From contig NC_060118.1 of assembly GCF_021155765.1 (NCBI RefSeq), forward strand, positions 11,789,146 through 11,853,145: a stretch of DNA of 64,000 bases. Direction: 5' to 3'. The position numbers were made by a program, and so were the translations under genes. Below are positions 9,815-21,184 of this stretch, in pieces. The notes under the pieces were generated by a model that saw nothing but the letters and a program-made list of their open reading frames with translations, searched no databases and had not been told where the DNA came from. Positions within the stretch are counted from its first letter, which is position 1; every line of letters starts with the position of its first letter. The DNA comes from Diprion similis. Taxonomy: Eukaryota > Arthropoda > Insecta > Hymenoptera > Diprionidae.

Positions 9815-12800
9815 GTGCACACAGTTGTTAGAAACGATAATAATTTTGTCTTTTTTTTCCAATAATTTTTTTACAACCACAGTTATAGGTCTGGGTAAAA
9901 ATTTAAAATTAGTTTCACTCTTATCTAACCGATGAAAATTTTTTTACTTAGGATAAGAAAACTAACGAAACAGATTCGAATTATTCCCGTCAGTCCTCGA
10001 TCACCGCACATGTAAAATAAATAAATTCTTCACCCCCTCTTATTTATTCATCTTCGCCTGCAGCTAACGCGATGAATTGTAATGAACGTGTTTGAAATTT
10101 GCAGAATGTTCGCGCCTTATTTTACTCTTACTATCAGTTCGCGGAATGGTATAAAAGACTCGCGTTTATGCGTAGGTACGTATATTTGACTTTGGTGTAT
10201 GGTATCTATAAATGATTATTATATACAATAGAATACCATACATATAGATACACGTGCATGCAGTGATCGTCGGGGTTTCTACGCGCCGTCGCGACGCTTA
10301 TAAAAATTTATAAGGCGCCCCGATCCCTCGCGTTAAATCTGTAATGTTAATTCTACGATTGACTGTCGATTGGTTTATTTGCGTTTTAATGATTTTCGAC
10401 GCGCCTTATTTGTTTTTATTTTCTTTCATTTCTTCACCCATGCATCGAATAATTTATGTCGTCAGGAATGCATCCTCCATTCGCAAATTTTTAAACATTT
10501 CATTCAATCGATTTTACAGCACTCAGTTATTTATATATAAAAATATTTTATAACGTTTACCTGTATTTTCAATATTCACTGACTATAAACGATCCACCGT
10601 GACGATAAATCTTACTTCAGTATAATTAATGGACTACTTACTTGACTACGATCAGCACTGTAGATCAGTCGGGTCTTGGATCCATGTACATCCAATGCCA
10701 TTTGGATTCATACCGCGAATTCAATCCTGTATCAAAATATTTAGTGTCCTTTGTAATTATGGCATGAATGATCGGCGATCGTAACGTTGACGAGACTTGA
10801 AATCGTATATAGTTACGAGCTCTTTTCGAAGTTGTTGACCCCTGTGTACCCACCCAACGTGGGATGAACGAGAAACCACAAGTTTCATTCTCAGTCGTGA
10901 TCGTTTTACCGCAGTTTATGCTGTACTATTTTTATTTCTAAATGTTAAACCGCAGCTTTAATTGTTTGCTGCAATTTTCTTCTCATTAATGCGGAAAGTA
11001 GATCGATTATTTGTGTGAATAATCGTGGAAAATTAAAAGACAATTTGTAACAGAGAAGGTTTATTCGATAAGTTTTTTATGTACTTTGGAAATTATTATC
11101 TCTGTCAATTATAGATTATTTATAAAACTCTGGACAACGGAATTAACTTATGTACACAGCTTTCGATGTGCGGAGGAACAAAAATTAAAGATGATTTATT
11201 TATGTAATAAATAATAATAAATAATACAAGTATTCTTGATCGGTCGTCTTTTATGGGTACGTTATAAACATACAATTGCCGACGATGCAAACAATGACGA
11301 AATACATTTCAATATCTCAATCGTACGGGATATTGAATACCAATCAAATTATAATATGCTAATCATGTGTCAACTAATTTTAGTAACAATATATTATTTT
11401 TATTCTTCCTGTAATCAATACCGATTTTCAAAATCATATTCGAGGAGTTCTCAAATAAATCACGAATTTTTGAGGTCATCGTTTACGAATCTGAAATCAG
11501 ATATCGAAAATTCAATACGCTGAGTCCAATCAACGACCCAGAAAATCCCTGCATCGAGTTTTTCACCGTATTAAATTAAATTTGAAATTTCCGAAATCTT
11601 GAATTTTTGAAATCTGTTTTCAGCTTTGTATTCAGCGAGCTCAAAACCAAAGTATAAAATATTTGTTCTAAAATTGACTCATTCCAATAACGTATGATCA
11701 CCCAAAATCTCAACCCTGATTTTCTATGAAAAAAATCGATTCATCATTTTTAAAAACCTGCAAATTTCCCTGATTTTTTTTTTAAGCCTGTAAAAAATAA
11801 AATGTCAGCGATACGTATTCTTTACAGACATAGCAGAACACAATGTCTTATAATAGAACATAATTATTATTCTTATAATATCGAAGAGGATTTTTTACAT
11901 TTTTTTCTTACACCTAAATAATCGAGCTACGATTATAAGGGGGTGATGCACTGCTCTTAGGTGATGACTATCCTTCATTTGTGTGCGTAAATACGTGTGT
12001 GTATCGTTTTCGCCCGTGAGATCGAGTCGACTAACTCATACAGACTCACTGCAGGGTTTCAGCTTCTACGATTCTAAGTTTAGAAATATACCGAAAATAA
12101 ACCACTGTCTTTGGCCTCCACCTCTGCAGCGGATCGTATGTATAACAACGATCGCCGGCGTTACTACAGTGGCAAACGTGCTTTTCCACCACTTTCCTTC
12201 CTCCATTTTAGTTTCATCTGCGACGTATGCTTAATTGTATCACTGTAATACCGTGATCGTGATTTAACGAACATCTTCTCGCTGTTCATCGTTATAGTTC
12301 GGTTCGGTGACGAGTTACAATAAAATTAAAATACATCTTATATACTGTGAATTACAACAAATGCTGCCGACATAATTGATCGAATGATTCCATGCAGTAC
12401 CACGCTTTAATTATAATTCTATCGCGCACCACGTAAATTTTTCAATAAATTATTTATACTCAATAAATCGGCACCCAGCAGCGATTCGCGTGACGACTGC
12501 TGATTTTTTGATAAATTCTTTTTCTTTTTTTTTTTTTTGATCATACCTACGACTAACAAGTGTATGCGGAATTTGATAAAAATAATCGACGATTGTATAT
12601 GGGACGAATTTAAATATCGATCTTTTGTACGTATATTAATCGGCTGGAATACCAGCGTGCATGTTCTATTAATATGGTTTTGTTTAACATATTTCAATAG
12701 ATAAGAAAGAAAGAAAGATAGAAAAAGATTTACTTTTTAAAAAAATTCTCACGAAGAGACATGAGACGGAATTCTTAAATACGATCAAGAAATCAAGTTT

Positions 12801-13943
12801 TAAGGTTTTGCAAAATTGACAATTAATTTACTAACGTTAGATAAAAATTTAACGAATGCTTATATCATTTCATCATTTTTATGACCGTTAATTCTTCGAA
12901 CTACAAAGTATTGCTTATCGTTGAATGTTTATTATAATCATTGCTTTAGTGTTGCAATATGGGGAGCTGAATCTGGATCAGAGTTTTTTCTCGAATTATA
13001 TTGAACTCCTAGAACTGGTGACAATTTCTACTAGTATGAATTTTTACAGAAATTGTTACAACGTTGTTGATACGCATAGTTTTTCGTAAAGAATTCTTAA
13101 TCATTGTTAAAAATTTCAATATCTTGTGGATTTTTTACTCAAAAAATACAAATTTTCATGAAAATCTATAAGTTGTTACGAGAAACTATAAATATTTGCA
13201 ATTTTGTACGAAAACAATTTTTTCTACAAAATTGTACGAATGTCCCGATTTCATAAAATAAAAATTCTTAGAAAATCGTAGAAATTATTTTCACTAAGGC
13301 TAACACTCGAAGATTAGGACATGCTTAATTCTCATTTCTCTTTTTCATATTATTCTCATTTATATATCATAAATCGTTTACAGTCCTTTAATCATGTTTC
13401 GAAGAACAATTATTGTTTCACATAATAAGTAGTTTAATTCGTTATCTTTTCCTCAGATTGCCCTCAATAAAACATCATCTTTAACCTCGGCTCTAGAAAA
13501 TTTCCCGAGTTTATTATTTACGGAAATCCCAGCAACGATAAGCAAGCGTACGAAGAATTTTGCTACAAAAAAAATCTATGATATAGGTTTCCGTGAATCG
13601 TGATTACGATTACGAAAATTGTACATAAACGAAGGCTTGATTTGAAAGCCAATATTTAATCCGTATGATGTAATTTTCAAGCTAAATAATGTAAAACTCT
13701 GACCGATGTTTCACTTGGTAAAGATCACGTAAATGTCGGAAAAATTGCCGAAGGCTTCATTGTATTTTGACTAATAATTTCAACAATGATTGATTATTAC
13801 CACCGTAAATTTTTTTTACAATTTTTCAACACCGCTGGGTGTTTTTTTTTTATCTTGAAATATAGTTTTTCTCTCGCTTTTCTAGTGCACAAGTTTAAGA
13901 GGATTCGAAATTCCCGCCTCGCGCAGATTCCAACGCATCGATA

Positions 13944-14013
13944 TATCGATACATCGACTTTCGATTCTCGAATATCGAATTCGTTCGAGAGTCGATCGCC
14001 GGCTGTGACGTCG
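13944..14013 (+). promoter_or_regulatory. Probable taxilin promoter region: DRE-like and CRE-like boxes
   Basis: TATCGATA at 13944-13951 is an exact match to the insect DRE/DREF core element and lies in a run of repeated ATCGAT words. TGACGTCG at 14006-14013 is a near match to the CRE palindrome. A GGCGGCGGC stretch follows at about 14025-14035. This lies 170-240 bases upstream of the taxilin start codon and there is no obvious TATA box, which fits a TATA-less housekeeping promoter. The motifs are seen; the function is inferred. Confidence 0.5.
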
Positions 14014-14184
14014 TTTGTTTTCACGGTGGCGGCGGCAGGAACGATTTTGCCGTATACGTTCAGATGTTTGATCGTTAAAATCGGGCTGCCCTTAAACTCT
14101 GCGAATGCGACTAATTGTCTGATTTTACGTTAACGATTTTCAACAGACTAAAACTGAGTCACGTTGTTCACAGATGTTTGGATA

Positions 14185-16836
14185 ATGGATAACAAGATAA
14201 CTGAAAACGAGACCCCCGAGGTTGCCAAGAAAGATAACGAAGCAGTAAGTCATTTCACCAGCTTCATTTTCACCCACTTAATTATCCCAACCTAGAAATG
14301 GTATAACCTAAAACCGAAGACGTTGTTTATACGTCCCGTTTACCAAACCGAATAATCATTCGTCAATCGCAAATTCTTCTCCGATCAAATTCCCCTCGAT
14401 ATTTCTGAATTTCATCTTGTTGAAAAATTTTGCCTCTCATTGCTATCCTTCATCGTTTTTCGGAGATTGAATTCACAGTGTTAAGCTTTTGTCAAACACT
14501 CTGAAATCAGGATAACCTTTGGGAATTTAATATGTTAGGTAAAAAAGTCCAGAACTGTCTTGAAGATTTTAAACTCCATATCTGACTATTTTTTTTAACA
14601 ACGATGAGAAGAGAAAAGCTGCAACAAACTTGCTATATTGAATTCGGTATGCTTGTCGTACATGCCATTTCAAAATTATGTCCAAAGGGATGACCGAAAA
14701 AGCTCTGTTAAGTCCGGCGCCCAAAGCATTTACGTATTTTTTTCAAACGACATTCTTTGCTAATAAAATCTAGCTTTCTCTATCTCTCTCCAAATCGAGC
14801 TGAATCAAAAACCAGTCTCACGCTCTGTTTGAATATCTTTACAGTGTAAGACGATCGAACAAACTAAGGAGAGGAAAAATATGAAGGAAGAAAAGGCGAG
14901 AAAAAAGGATGACAAGAGTGTGGAGCAGGTTTTGAAGGCGTTGAGTAGTCTGGATACGGCAGAGGAAAAACTGGCGGCGATGTGTAAAAAGTATTCCGAC
15001 ATTGTGGACGACAATCGAAAGCTCCAGTTGGCGTTAAAACAGGCTGAGAAAAAGGTGGTGGTGATACAACGGGAGAAGGAACAGTTTCAGAGCGAGCATA
15101 GCAAGGCGATATTGACTCGAAGTAGGCTCGAAAGTTTGTGCAGAGAATTGCAGAGGCAGAACAAGGCGGTCAAAGACGAAAGCTTGCTCAAGATCAGGGA
15201 GGAGGAAGAAAAGCGAAAAGAAGTATCTGCCAAATTTCAGAGCACATTGTCGGAGATAACTGCCTTGATGAGCCAGAATAATGAGAAGAACACAAAACTA
15301 CACGAAGACAATTTGGAGATGACAAAAAAGTTTAAGTCCGTCTGCGAACAGTACGAAATTCGCGAACAGCAGGTTGAAAAAATGCAACAGCAGATGAAAC
15401 TCGAGGCCCAATTGGCGGAGGCTAAATTAGCCAAGGCTAAAATGGAGATGGCTGCTGAGAAGGAAGTACTTCTCAAAGAAAAGCAACAGCTTTTACTGGT
15501 AAGAAGATCGTGTAATATTGTTCGAACTTACTTAATAAATGTTTTGACTTTTGATTTTTTTTACCTCGTTCCTGCAATAAGTATTAATTATATATTTTGT
15601 TATCGCAGAACCTAACGGAGTACCAAGTCAGGATACGAGAACATCAGGCAACAGAGGTCGGCCTTAGAGGGCAGATTAGTATGTACACAGATAAGTACGA
15701 CGAGTTCCAAAATGCTCTTACTAAAAGTAACGAAGTCTTCGGTGGGTTCAAAGACGAAATGGAGAAGGTGAGATTTTGTTTAGCGGTCATGAGAATTCGT
15801 GAATTGTGAAAGCTTTGTTCTCAATCGAACCTTACGAATTGCCTTTGAATCCCTAGATGTCGAAGAAAATATTGAAGCTGGAGAAGGAGACGAGTTCGTG
15901 GAAACAGCGCTGGGAAAATAGTCACGCGGCGCTTCTCGAGATGGCAGCAGACAAGCAGCAAAGGGATGCGGAGTTAGCTACTACGAGTAGAAAGCTGGCG
16001 CAGCTCCAGCAGCTTTGCAGAGCTCTCCAGGGTGAGAGAGCTTCGCTGTTGGCGCAGTTGAGGGGAAAAGACGCTGCGAGTGCGGGTCCGGAAGCGACGG
16101 ACGAGGCTGTGAACGAGGAGAGCATCAAGTCTATAAAGCAGGTTGACGATATATCGAAGGACTGTCAACAGTTGAAAGAGAATCTCGTATATCTGCAAGG
16201 CTCTCTGGCAGAAGCGATAAAGAAAGAAGAAGAAGAGAAACTGCAGAAGGCTGACAAGGAAGAAGCTCAACGCCAGAAACAGGAGCCAGATGAACGACAA
16301 AAAGTGGTGATATTAAACACAAACGTTGAACATTCGACGGAGTCGAAATCCGAGATAAACGACGAGGCACAGTTGAAAAACAAAGAGAACAACGTCGCGG
16401 CGTCGAGTCCTGCGGAAATCGAGTCAGACGAATCTAAAGTGGAAAATGGTGAAACGAACGGCGGCTCTACAATCAGCGTTGAAACGCCTCGTGAGATAAA
16501 CGGAGAAAACGAATCAGCGACAGCTTTAAATGATTCTGTAACGAATAAAAATGCCAGTATTGAAGGGCCGGTCGAACCAGCGGTTGAAGATTCCTGTCCA
16601 GCGTTAAAGGACGAAGATAAATCAGCGGAATCTGCCTGCCCAGGAACGAAGAAAGGAAAGGTACGCAAAGTCGAAAACTCTTTGCCAATTTTGTTGTAAA
16701 CTTACCAACGTCAAAATAATGAGGAATTGTTTGTATGAAAATAAAGACTTTTAGTATTTGCATTGAAGGTAAAATAGATTGATTTTCTCTTTATTCTTTA
16801 AATCTGTTTCAGGACGGTAAAAAGAAAAAGAAATAG
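14185..16836 (+). CDS. Taxilin family protein (alpha/beta type), 566 aa
   Basis: Five exons: 14185-14244, 14845-15498, 15609-15767, 15857-16660 and 16813-16836. All junctions are phase 0 with GT-AG borders (for example GTAAGT and TTTACAG). The product is about 566 residues. Residues of roughly 30-440 form an almost continuous coiled coil. It contains the taxilin signature LESLCRELQRQNK in exon 2 and a DKYDEFQNALTKSNEVF block in exon 3. Residues of about 440-555 are an acidic, low-complexity tail, ending in a lysine-rich DGKKKKK. Taxilins bind syntaxins and act in vesicle traffic and related cytoplasmic roles (family knowledge). If the last intron is retained, exon 4 reads 12 codons further to a stop at 16697-16699, giving a slightly different C-terminus. 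An upstream ATG at 14174 makes a three-codon ORF whose TAA overlaps the start ATG. The upstream region has a DRE-like box, as expected for a housekeeping promoter. Confidence 0.95.
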
Positions 16837-18954
16837 GCATCGGTGAGCCGCGGAATTTCGATTATTTTCAACCTCATCGACGAGAAGAACTTACCCTATA
16901 GTTATACGCGTATATAAGTATAGTTATTAGCGACAATACACGACTTAAAAATCAAAACGGATTAACAATACGTAAATTATCACGAAATATTCACTTTCTT
17001 TATACGACACGTAGTATGCATATAGTACCTACATTACAAACATGGAGCAGATATTTATTTAAAATAATTATATACAACACGTAGTTATTAACGAATGATT
17101 TTTGTGCCTTCGAATAATCATGCTCTACCAGACTTATATGTAATAATATTTCAATTTGTAAATTAGGTACACCTAGGCACCTTAGCCTTTTATATATATA
17201 CGAAGAAAAGAGTATGAGAGAAAAAAAAAACAACAAAAAACAAAGGAAATAACTTTTCTTACGACTTGTTAGTTCGAGTTAATCGATTCCGAAACGTCGC
17301 TGAAACCTGATCAACTAGCGAAATTCCTCAGTTTCCGATGAAACCCCGTTTTCATCGCTGTAAAATCGTTGTAACAACTCTTACTCGTCGCAACGGTGTA
17401 AATAGAAACCCTCGTAAAATCTTTATATCTCTTTCGTATTTGTATTGGAAACGTCACAGAGCTATTATTACATCAGGTGCTAGCGTGCCAATCTGTTAAA
17501 ATAAGAAAATAAGCGAAGAAAGAAAAAGTTTTGTAAAAATTCCGTCTCTAAATGAAGTTCTTACTTTTGCAACATTCAAGGTGTAATTGTCATATTGTGA
17601 CGTAATTGTCACGGGGCGGTAAGACGAGACACACATCAGACAAAAAAACCTCACAATTGCATAATTGCACAGTCTCCGGGTTTCTGTTTTTTTTTCCTTT
17701 TCTCTTTGCGTTTTTTATACTCTTTTTTTCTTTCCAATAAGACAACGATGTGTCACACTGAATAACGTCTCTGGGTTTCTCCAGCTCTCTTATTGGAAAT
17801 GTGATTCTGCATCGATTGCTAATCCCACTTGTTATTCGGCTCTTTCTCTCAGGGCCGTAATTCGGGGAGTATGAAATTGATATTTTTTTTCTCGCACACC
17901 AATAATATGACGGGGAAAAGATGAAGGCAGAAACCGTTTGCGTCGAATCGTTCGATTGACTTGTGTCGAAAACCGGATTCCAATTTTTATCGGTGTCGAT
18001 TAGCATAAAAAGGCAACGACCCAAGTGCATGGCCTGTAAAAACTTGACCCTTATCTGAAAAATTTATATCTCTTGACTGGACCGTTATATTTTATATTAA
18101 AAATCTTTTACAGATCTGATCCACAAGAAATAAGATATCAAGTTTGGGGCGCACGATTGTTCCGACTTTACACCCTCGTACTTATTACCTCTGGCATAAC
18201 GTAAATTGCATTAAAACTGTGACCATGAGTATCGACATGTGTAAGAGTCCGACGCTCTCAAGGCAAAAAAGTACTCAAGTGGTGGTGAATGGAAATCATT
18301 TTGTCAGCCTTGGCCGCTGCCCAGAGGCTCGGTTACATTTCTACCTGCATGCCTCGGTTGACCCAAAATTCAAAATTACTCACAAAAAATTTCGAAATAA
18401 ATTTTCCAACTAAACTCTGTAAACTCTTAACGAACAGACCGTACAATTTATAAATTACAATAAATTTCTCGGGCTTGTCATTTCTTCATTTTTAAGTGCA
18501 ACGAACCACGCACAATTTCATTATTACATACGATGTGACCAGATTTTGTAACGTCGATAAAGGTAATTGAAGATTTTCTATACGCGCGGTTATTTCGATA
18601 TGTAAACTAATGAATAATTCATTCTAAAGAAAGACCATTGCGTGCAGATTTTCTATTCAGAATTTATCACGAGACAAAACTTAAAACTATAACTAAACTT
18701 ACTTCAAACACAAAAAATTTGCTGATATATATACGAAAAAATTTTCCCCTCATAAATATTTCATTCGATTCCAAAAGCAGATTTAAAAAATTCGTACATT
18801 CAACGAGCATGAATCTTTCGAGACTTTGCATTGTATTGGCGAATATAGATATGCAAAAAAATAAAAAAACAAAAACGTAATATCGTGTGAATGTTCGCAG
18901 AGTTTATGATTGCCTCATGACGTCTGACACAACAGCCAATAAAACGTGAGTGTA

Positions 18955-19220
18955 TACAGTATCGGAAAATGTCCTCGTGACGTCAGAGCCTGGGTGTCGG
19001 CGCCATTTCATCACCACATAACCTAAGTTTTTGATTTTAATGGAGGCAAACAGTAATTCTTCGGGGTTTAAATGACTCGCGTGATATAAATTAATGAAAT
19101 ATGATCAATGATGTACCTGTTCTACCATCCACACGCGAAAAAACACGATCAACGATCAGCTGTTAGCCTGGTTGTATTAGTTTGATAATCTGCCACCAGA
19201 TGTCGCATTGCAAAGTAACA
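18955..19220 (+). repeat. Interspersed repeat family, copy 2
   Basis: The second copy of the family at 5853-6101, colinear over about 260 bases with substitutions and small indels. An extra insert lies near 19110-19125. It ends about 30 bases before the TATA box at 19251. Confidence 0.8.
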
Positions 19221-19250
19221 TTCCCAATAATAAAGTCGCATTGTCGCATG

Positions 19251-19259
19251 TATAAAAGG
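19251..19259 (+). promoter_or_regulatory. TATA box of the probable chitin-binding gene promoter
   Basis: TATAAAAGG is a strong TATA consensus. About 140 bases downstream a clean donor (ATGCAG|GTGAGC, donor at 19397) ends a candidate 5' UTR exon, in the right orientation and before the chitin-binding gene. It directly follows the end of a copy of the interspersed repeat at 18955-19220, so the repeat may supply proximal promoter sequence. No transcript data are available here. Confidence 0.5.
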
Positions 19260-19279
19260 CCGCCAACGTAAATCGTAAG

Positions 19280-19396
19280 AAGAGAGGTGTGACTGCGTCG
19301 CAGGATAATAACTGAGGAAAAAAGTGTTGAACTATTGCGACCTGCGAAGAAAACGATTTACATTAGCCTAGATTTTCGGAAGGACGTATCATGCAG
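19280..19396 (+). other. Candidate 5' UTR exon of the chitin-binding protein gene
   Basis: This lies about 25-140 bases after the TATA box and ends at a GTGAGC donor. A polypyrimidine-rich acceptor ending TTTTAAAG at 21141 would join it to 21142-21184, just before the coding start at 21185. The exon contains an ATG at 19391-19393. After splicing this ATG would open an out-of-frame uORF running over the main start codon. The 5' end is approximate. Confidence 0.4.
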
Positions 19397-20282
19397 GTGA
19401 GCATTGAGTAAATAATACCTACGCATTTACGCGACGAGATGAGAGTATCGAAAATGGGAGAATTTGATATTCCAAACGCGAGCCGCGAGCTCGCTATTTG
19501 CAGCCGTTTCCTCGACCATAAACGATTTCATTTCTTGTACGGTCTATAGAGTTTCGACAGAATAAATTATACATACACGATTGCTCAACTCTCAGAGTTT
19601 AAGCATTGGACAGAACAATCTTGCTCTCTGCCTCAAAATCATCGAAATCTTGACGTATGGGACGCATAATTTTTTATTTAAAAGCACTTTCTGTCTGCGG
19701 TAGGTAAAAAGACTTTCGATATACAAACGGTTTGTTTAATTTCGTTGATATTATAACGACATATCTTGCCAAACAGGAGTACTTGAGTCAATCGACAAAT
19801 CCTGAACTCTGTTATTTCGTACGTTTCGTAATTTTCTGTTAGCCACTTTGATGTTTGTTTTTTTTTTTTAAACAAGTGACATCTGTACATTTTTATACAT
19901 TAAAATTTCAGGTGCAACATCTTTCGTGCACATAATTAACATGTTTAATTGAATGTCGGGACGTACTGCGCTGATTTTTACTTAAAATTGAATGTGTATA
20001 AAAAAAAAGAATGCGGCTAACCTAATCAAGTGACTTAATTGAGACTGAAAGGAGTAATTTCAGATTGATTAAAGAGACATTAATTGGACTGGTATTTGAA
20101 CTACTTTATCAAATTGGTCATAAAATTGCTCGTTTATTTTCACATTTTAGATAATCTAGAAACTATGAAGAAATTTTTTAATTAATATTTCGCTAACGGA
20201 TATTTATAAGTTTGAGAATATGTTCAGTTTTGGACACGGGTTGGTAAAAAGTTGAAAATCGGCTAGTCATTTAACAGAACCT

Positions 20283-20530
20283 TAGTCCAATTTGAAACCA
20301 AAATGGCGTCCGAATTTACTGCAGAATCTGCTTGAAATTATAGATTTAGACTAACAATGTTATTTGAAAATATAAAATTCTGATTTGAATCCAAGATGGC
20401 GTCCGAAGTTGCTGTAGAATCCGATTGAAATAATGGATCTAGACTAACATTGTTATTTGACAATACAAAATCCCAATTTGAATCCAAGATGGCGTCCGAA
20501 GTTACCGCAGAATCCGATTAAAATAATCAA
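20283..20530. repeat. 93-bp tandem repeat, about 2.7 copies, each with an AAGATGGCGTCC box
   Basis: GGCGTCCGAA recurs at steps of 93 bases (near 20305, 20398 and 20491). It is preceded each time by ATTTGAA-CCAA-ATGGCG and followed by GCAGAATC-GATT or a close variant. TAGACTAACA-TGTTATTTGA joins the copies. It lies between the candidate 5' UTR exon and the coding exon of the chitin-binding gene. Confidence 0.85.
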
Positions 20531-20639
20531 TGAACCCTTCCCCGATCGATTAGAGAAAGAAATTGTGGTGTCGAAAAATTGCAATTTCAAAAGTACATTC
20601 CAGGTTGACTAATGGGGATAATTCGTCGGTTTTGAATCG

Positions 20640-20960
20640 ATGCATCGCAACGTGAAAAATTCCCGTTTACCGGAGCGCACGGACGTGCAACGAACCCGGT
20701 TCAGGCCTCGGCGTCTCTCGATACATCTTTCGATCGTCTGCATTGACCCGGGGGGAAACGCGCGTTTTAAATTGTGGTACCGTTACCACCGGCGAAGGGG
20801 CTCCGCGTGCCGAGTGGGTCAGTAGCACCAATGGAGAATGACCATCGGGCCCCTGAGGGACTGCTGGTGGGGCCCGTTGCCCGCGATGCCCTTCCTTGGG
20901 GCCCGTTCCACATTACTACATTAGTAGCCGCGTGTTCGAGCCCAGAATAGCACGTACGGA
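20640..20960. other. GC- and CpG-rich island upstream of the chitin-binding gene
   Basis: About 320 bases are much richer in G+C than their surroundings, with several GGGCCC words (20847, 20872 and 20896 region) and many CpGs. Both strands have short open frames (61 and 87 codons) with no recognised domain. It could be a regulatory island, a remnant of foreign or mobile DNA, or a non-coding exon. Confidence 0.4.
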
Positions 20961-21184
20961 CGGATGCAGATGCACGAATATTAATATTCTTGAATACACT
21001 TCCACGCTGCTTCCGCGATCGATATTCCATTGCACGATCGACTTGCCGATTTGCGATTACGAATACAGACGTTTACATAGCGTTTGAAAATTTTTAGCTG
21101 AAACGTAATCTGCTGTTTTTGTTTTTTTTTTTGTTTTAAAGTTAATATTGAGGTGTGACGATTATCGTGATACTGGATTAAGAG

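Larger units (their letters stand above)
4150..14184. other. About 10-kb gene-poor interval between GPCR and taxilin
   Basis: Apart from the repeats and regulatory candidates listed separately, I see only short AT-rich ORFs with no recognisable domains. A possible TATA box (TATAAAAA, 7938-7945) and a CpG-richer stretch at about 8580-9240 could mark an unannotated transcript, but nothing supports a protein. Confidence 0.6.

Noticed and set aside
13786..14133. 115-codon plus-strand ORF before taxilin
   Set aside because: It spans the taxilin promoter (DRE and CRE-like boxes) and has no recognisable protein features.
17590..18030. 146-codon minus-strand ORF
   Set aside because: No recognisable domain or splice context; downstream of taxilin in low-complexity AT-rich DNA. 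Length alone is weak evidence here.
20920..20955. tRNA-like T-arm (GTGTTCGAGCCC)
   Set aside because: No matching acceptor, D or anticodon stems around it.
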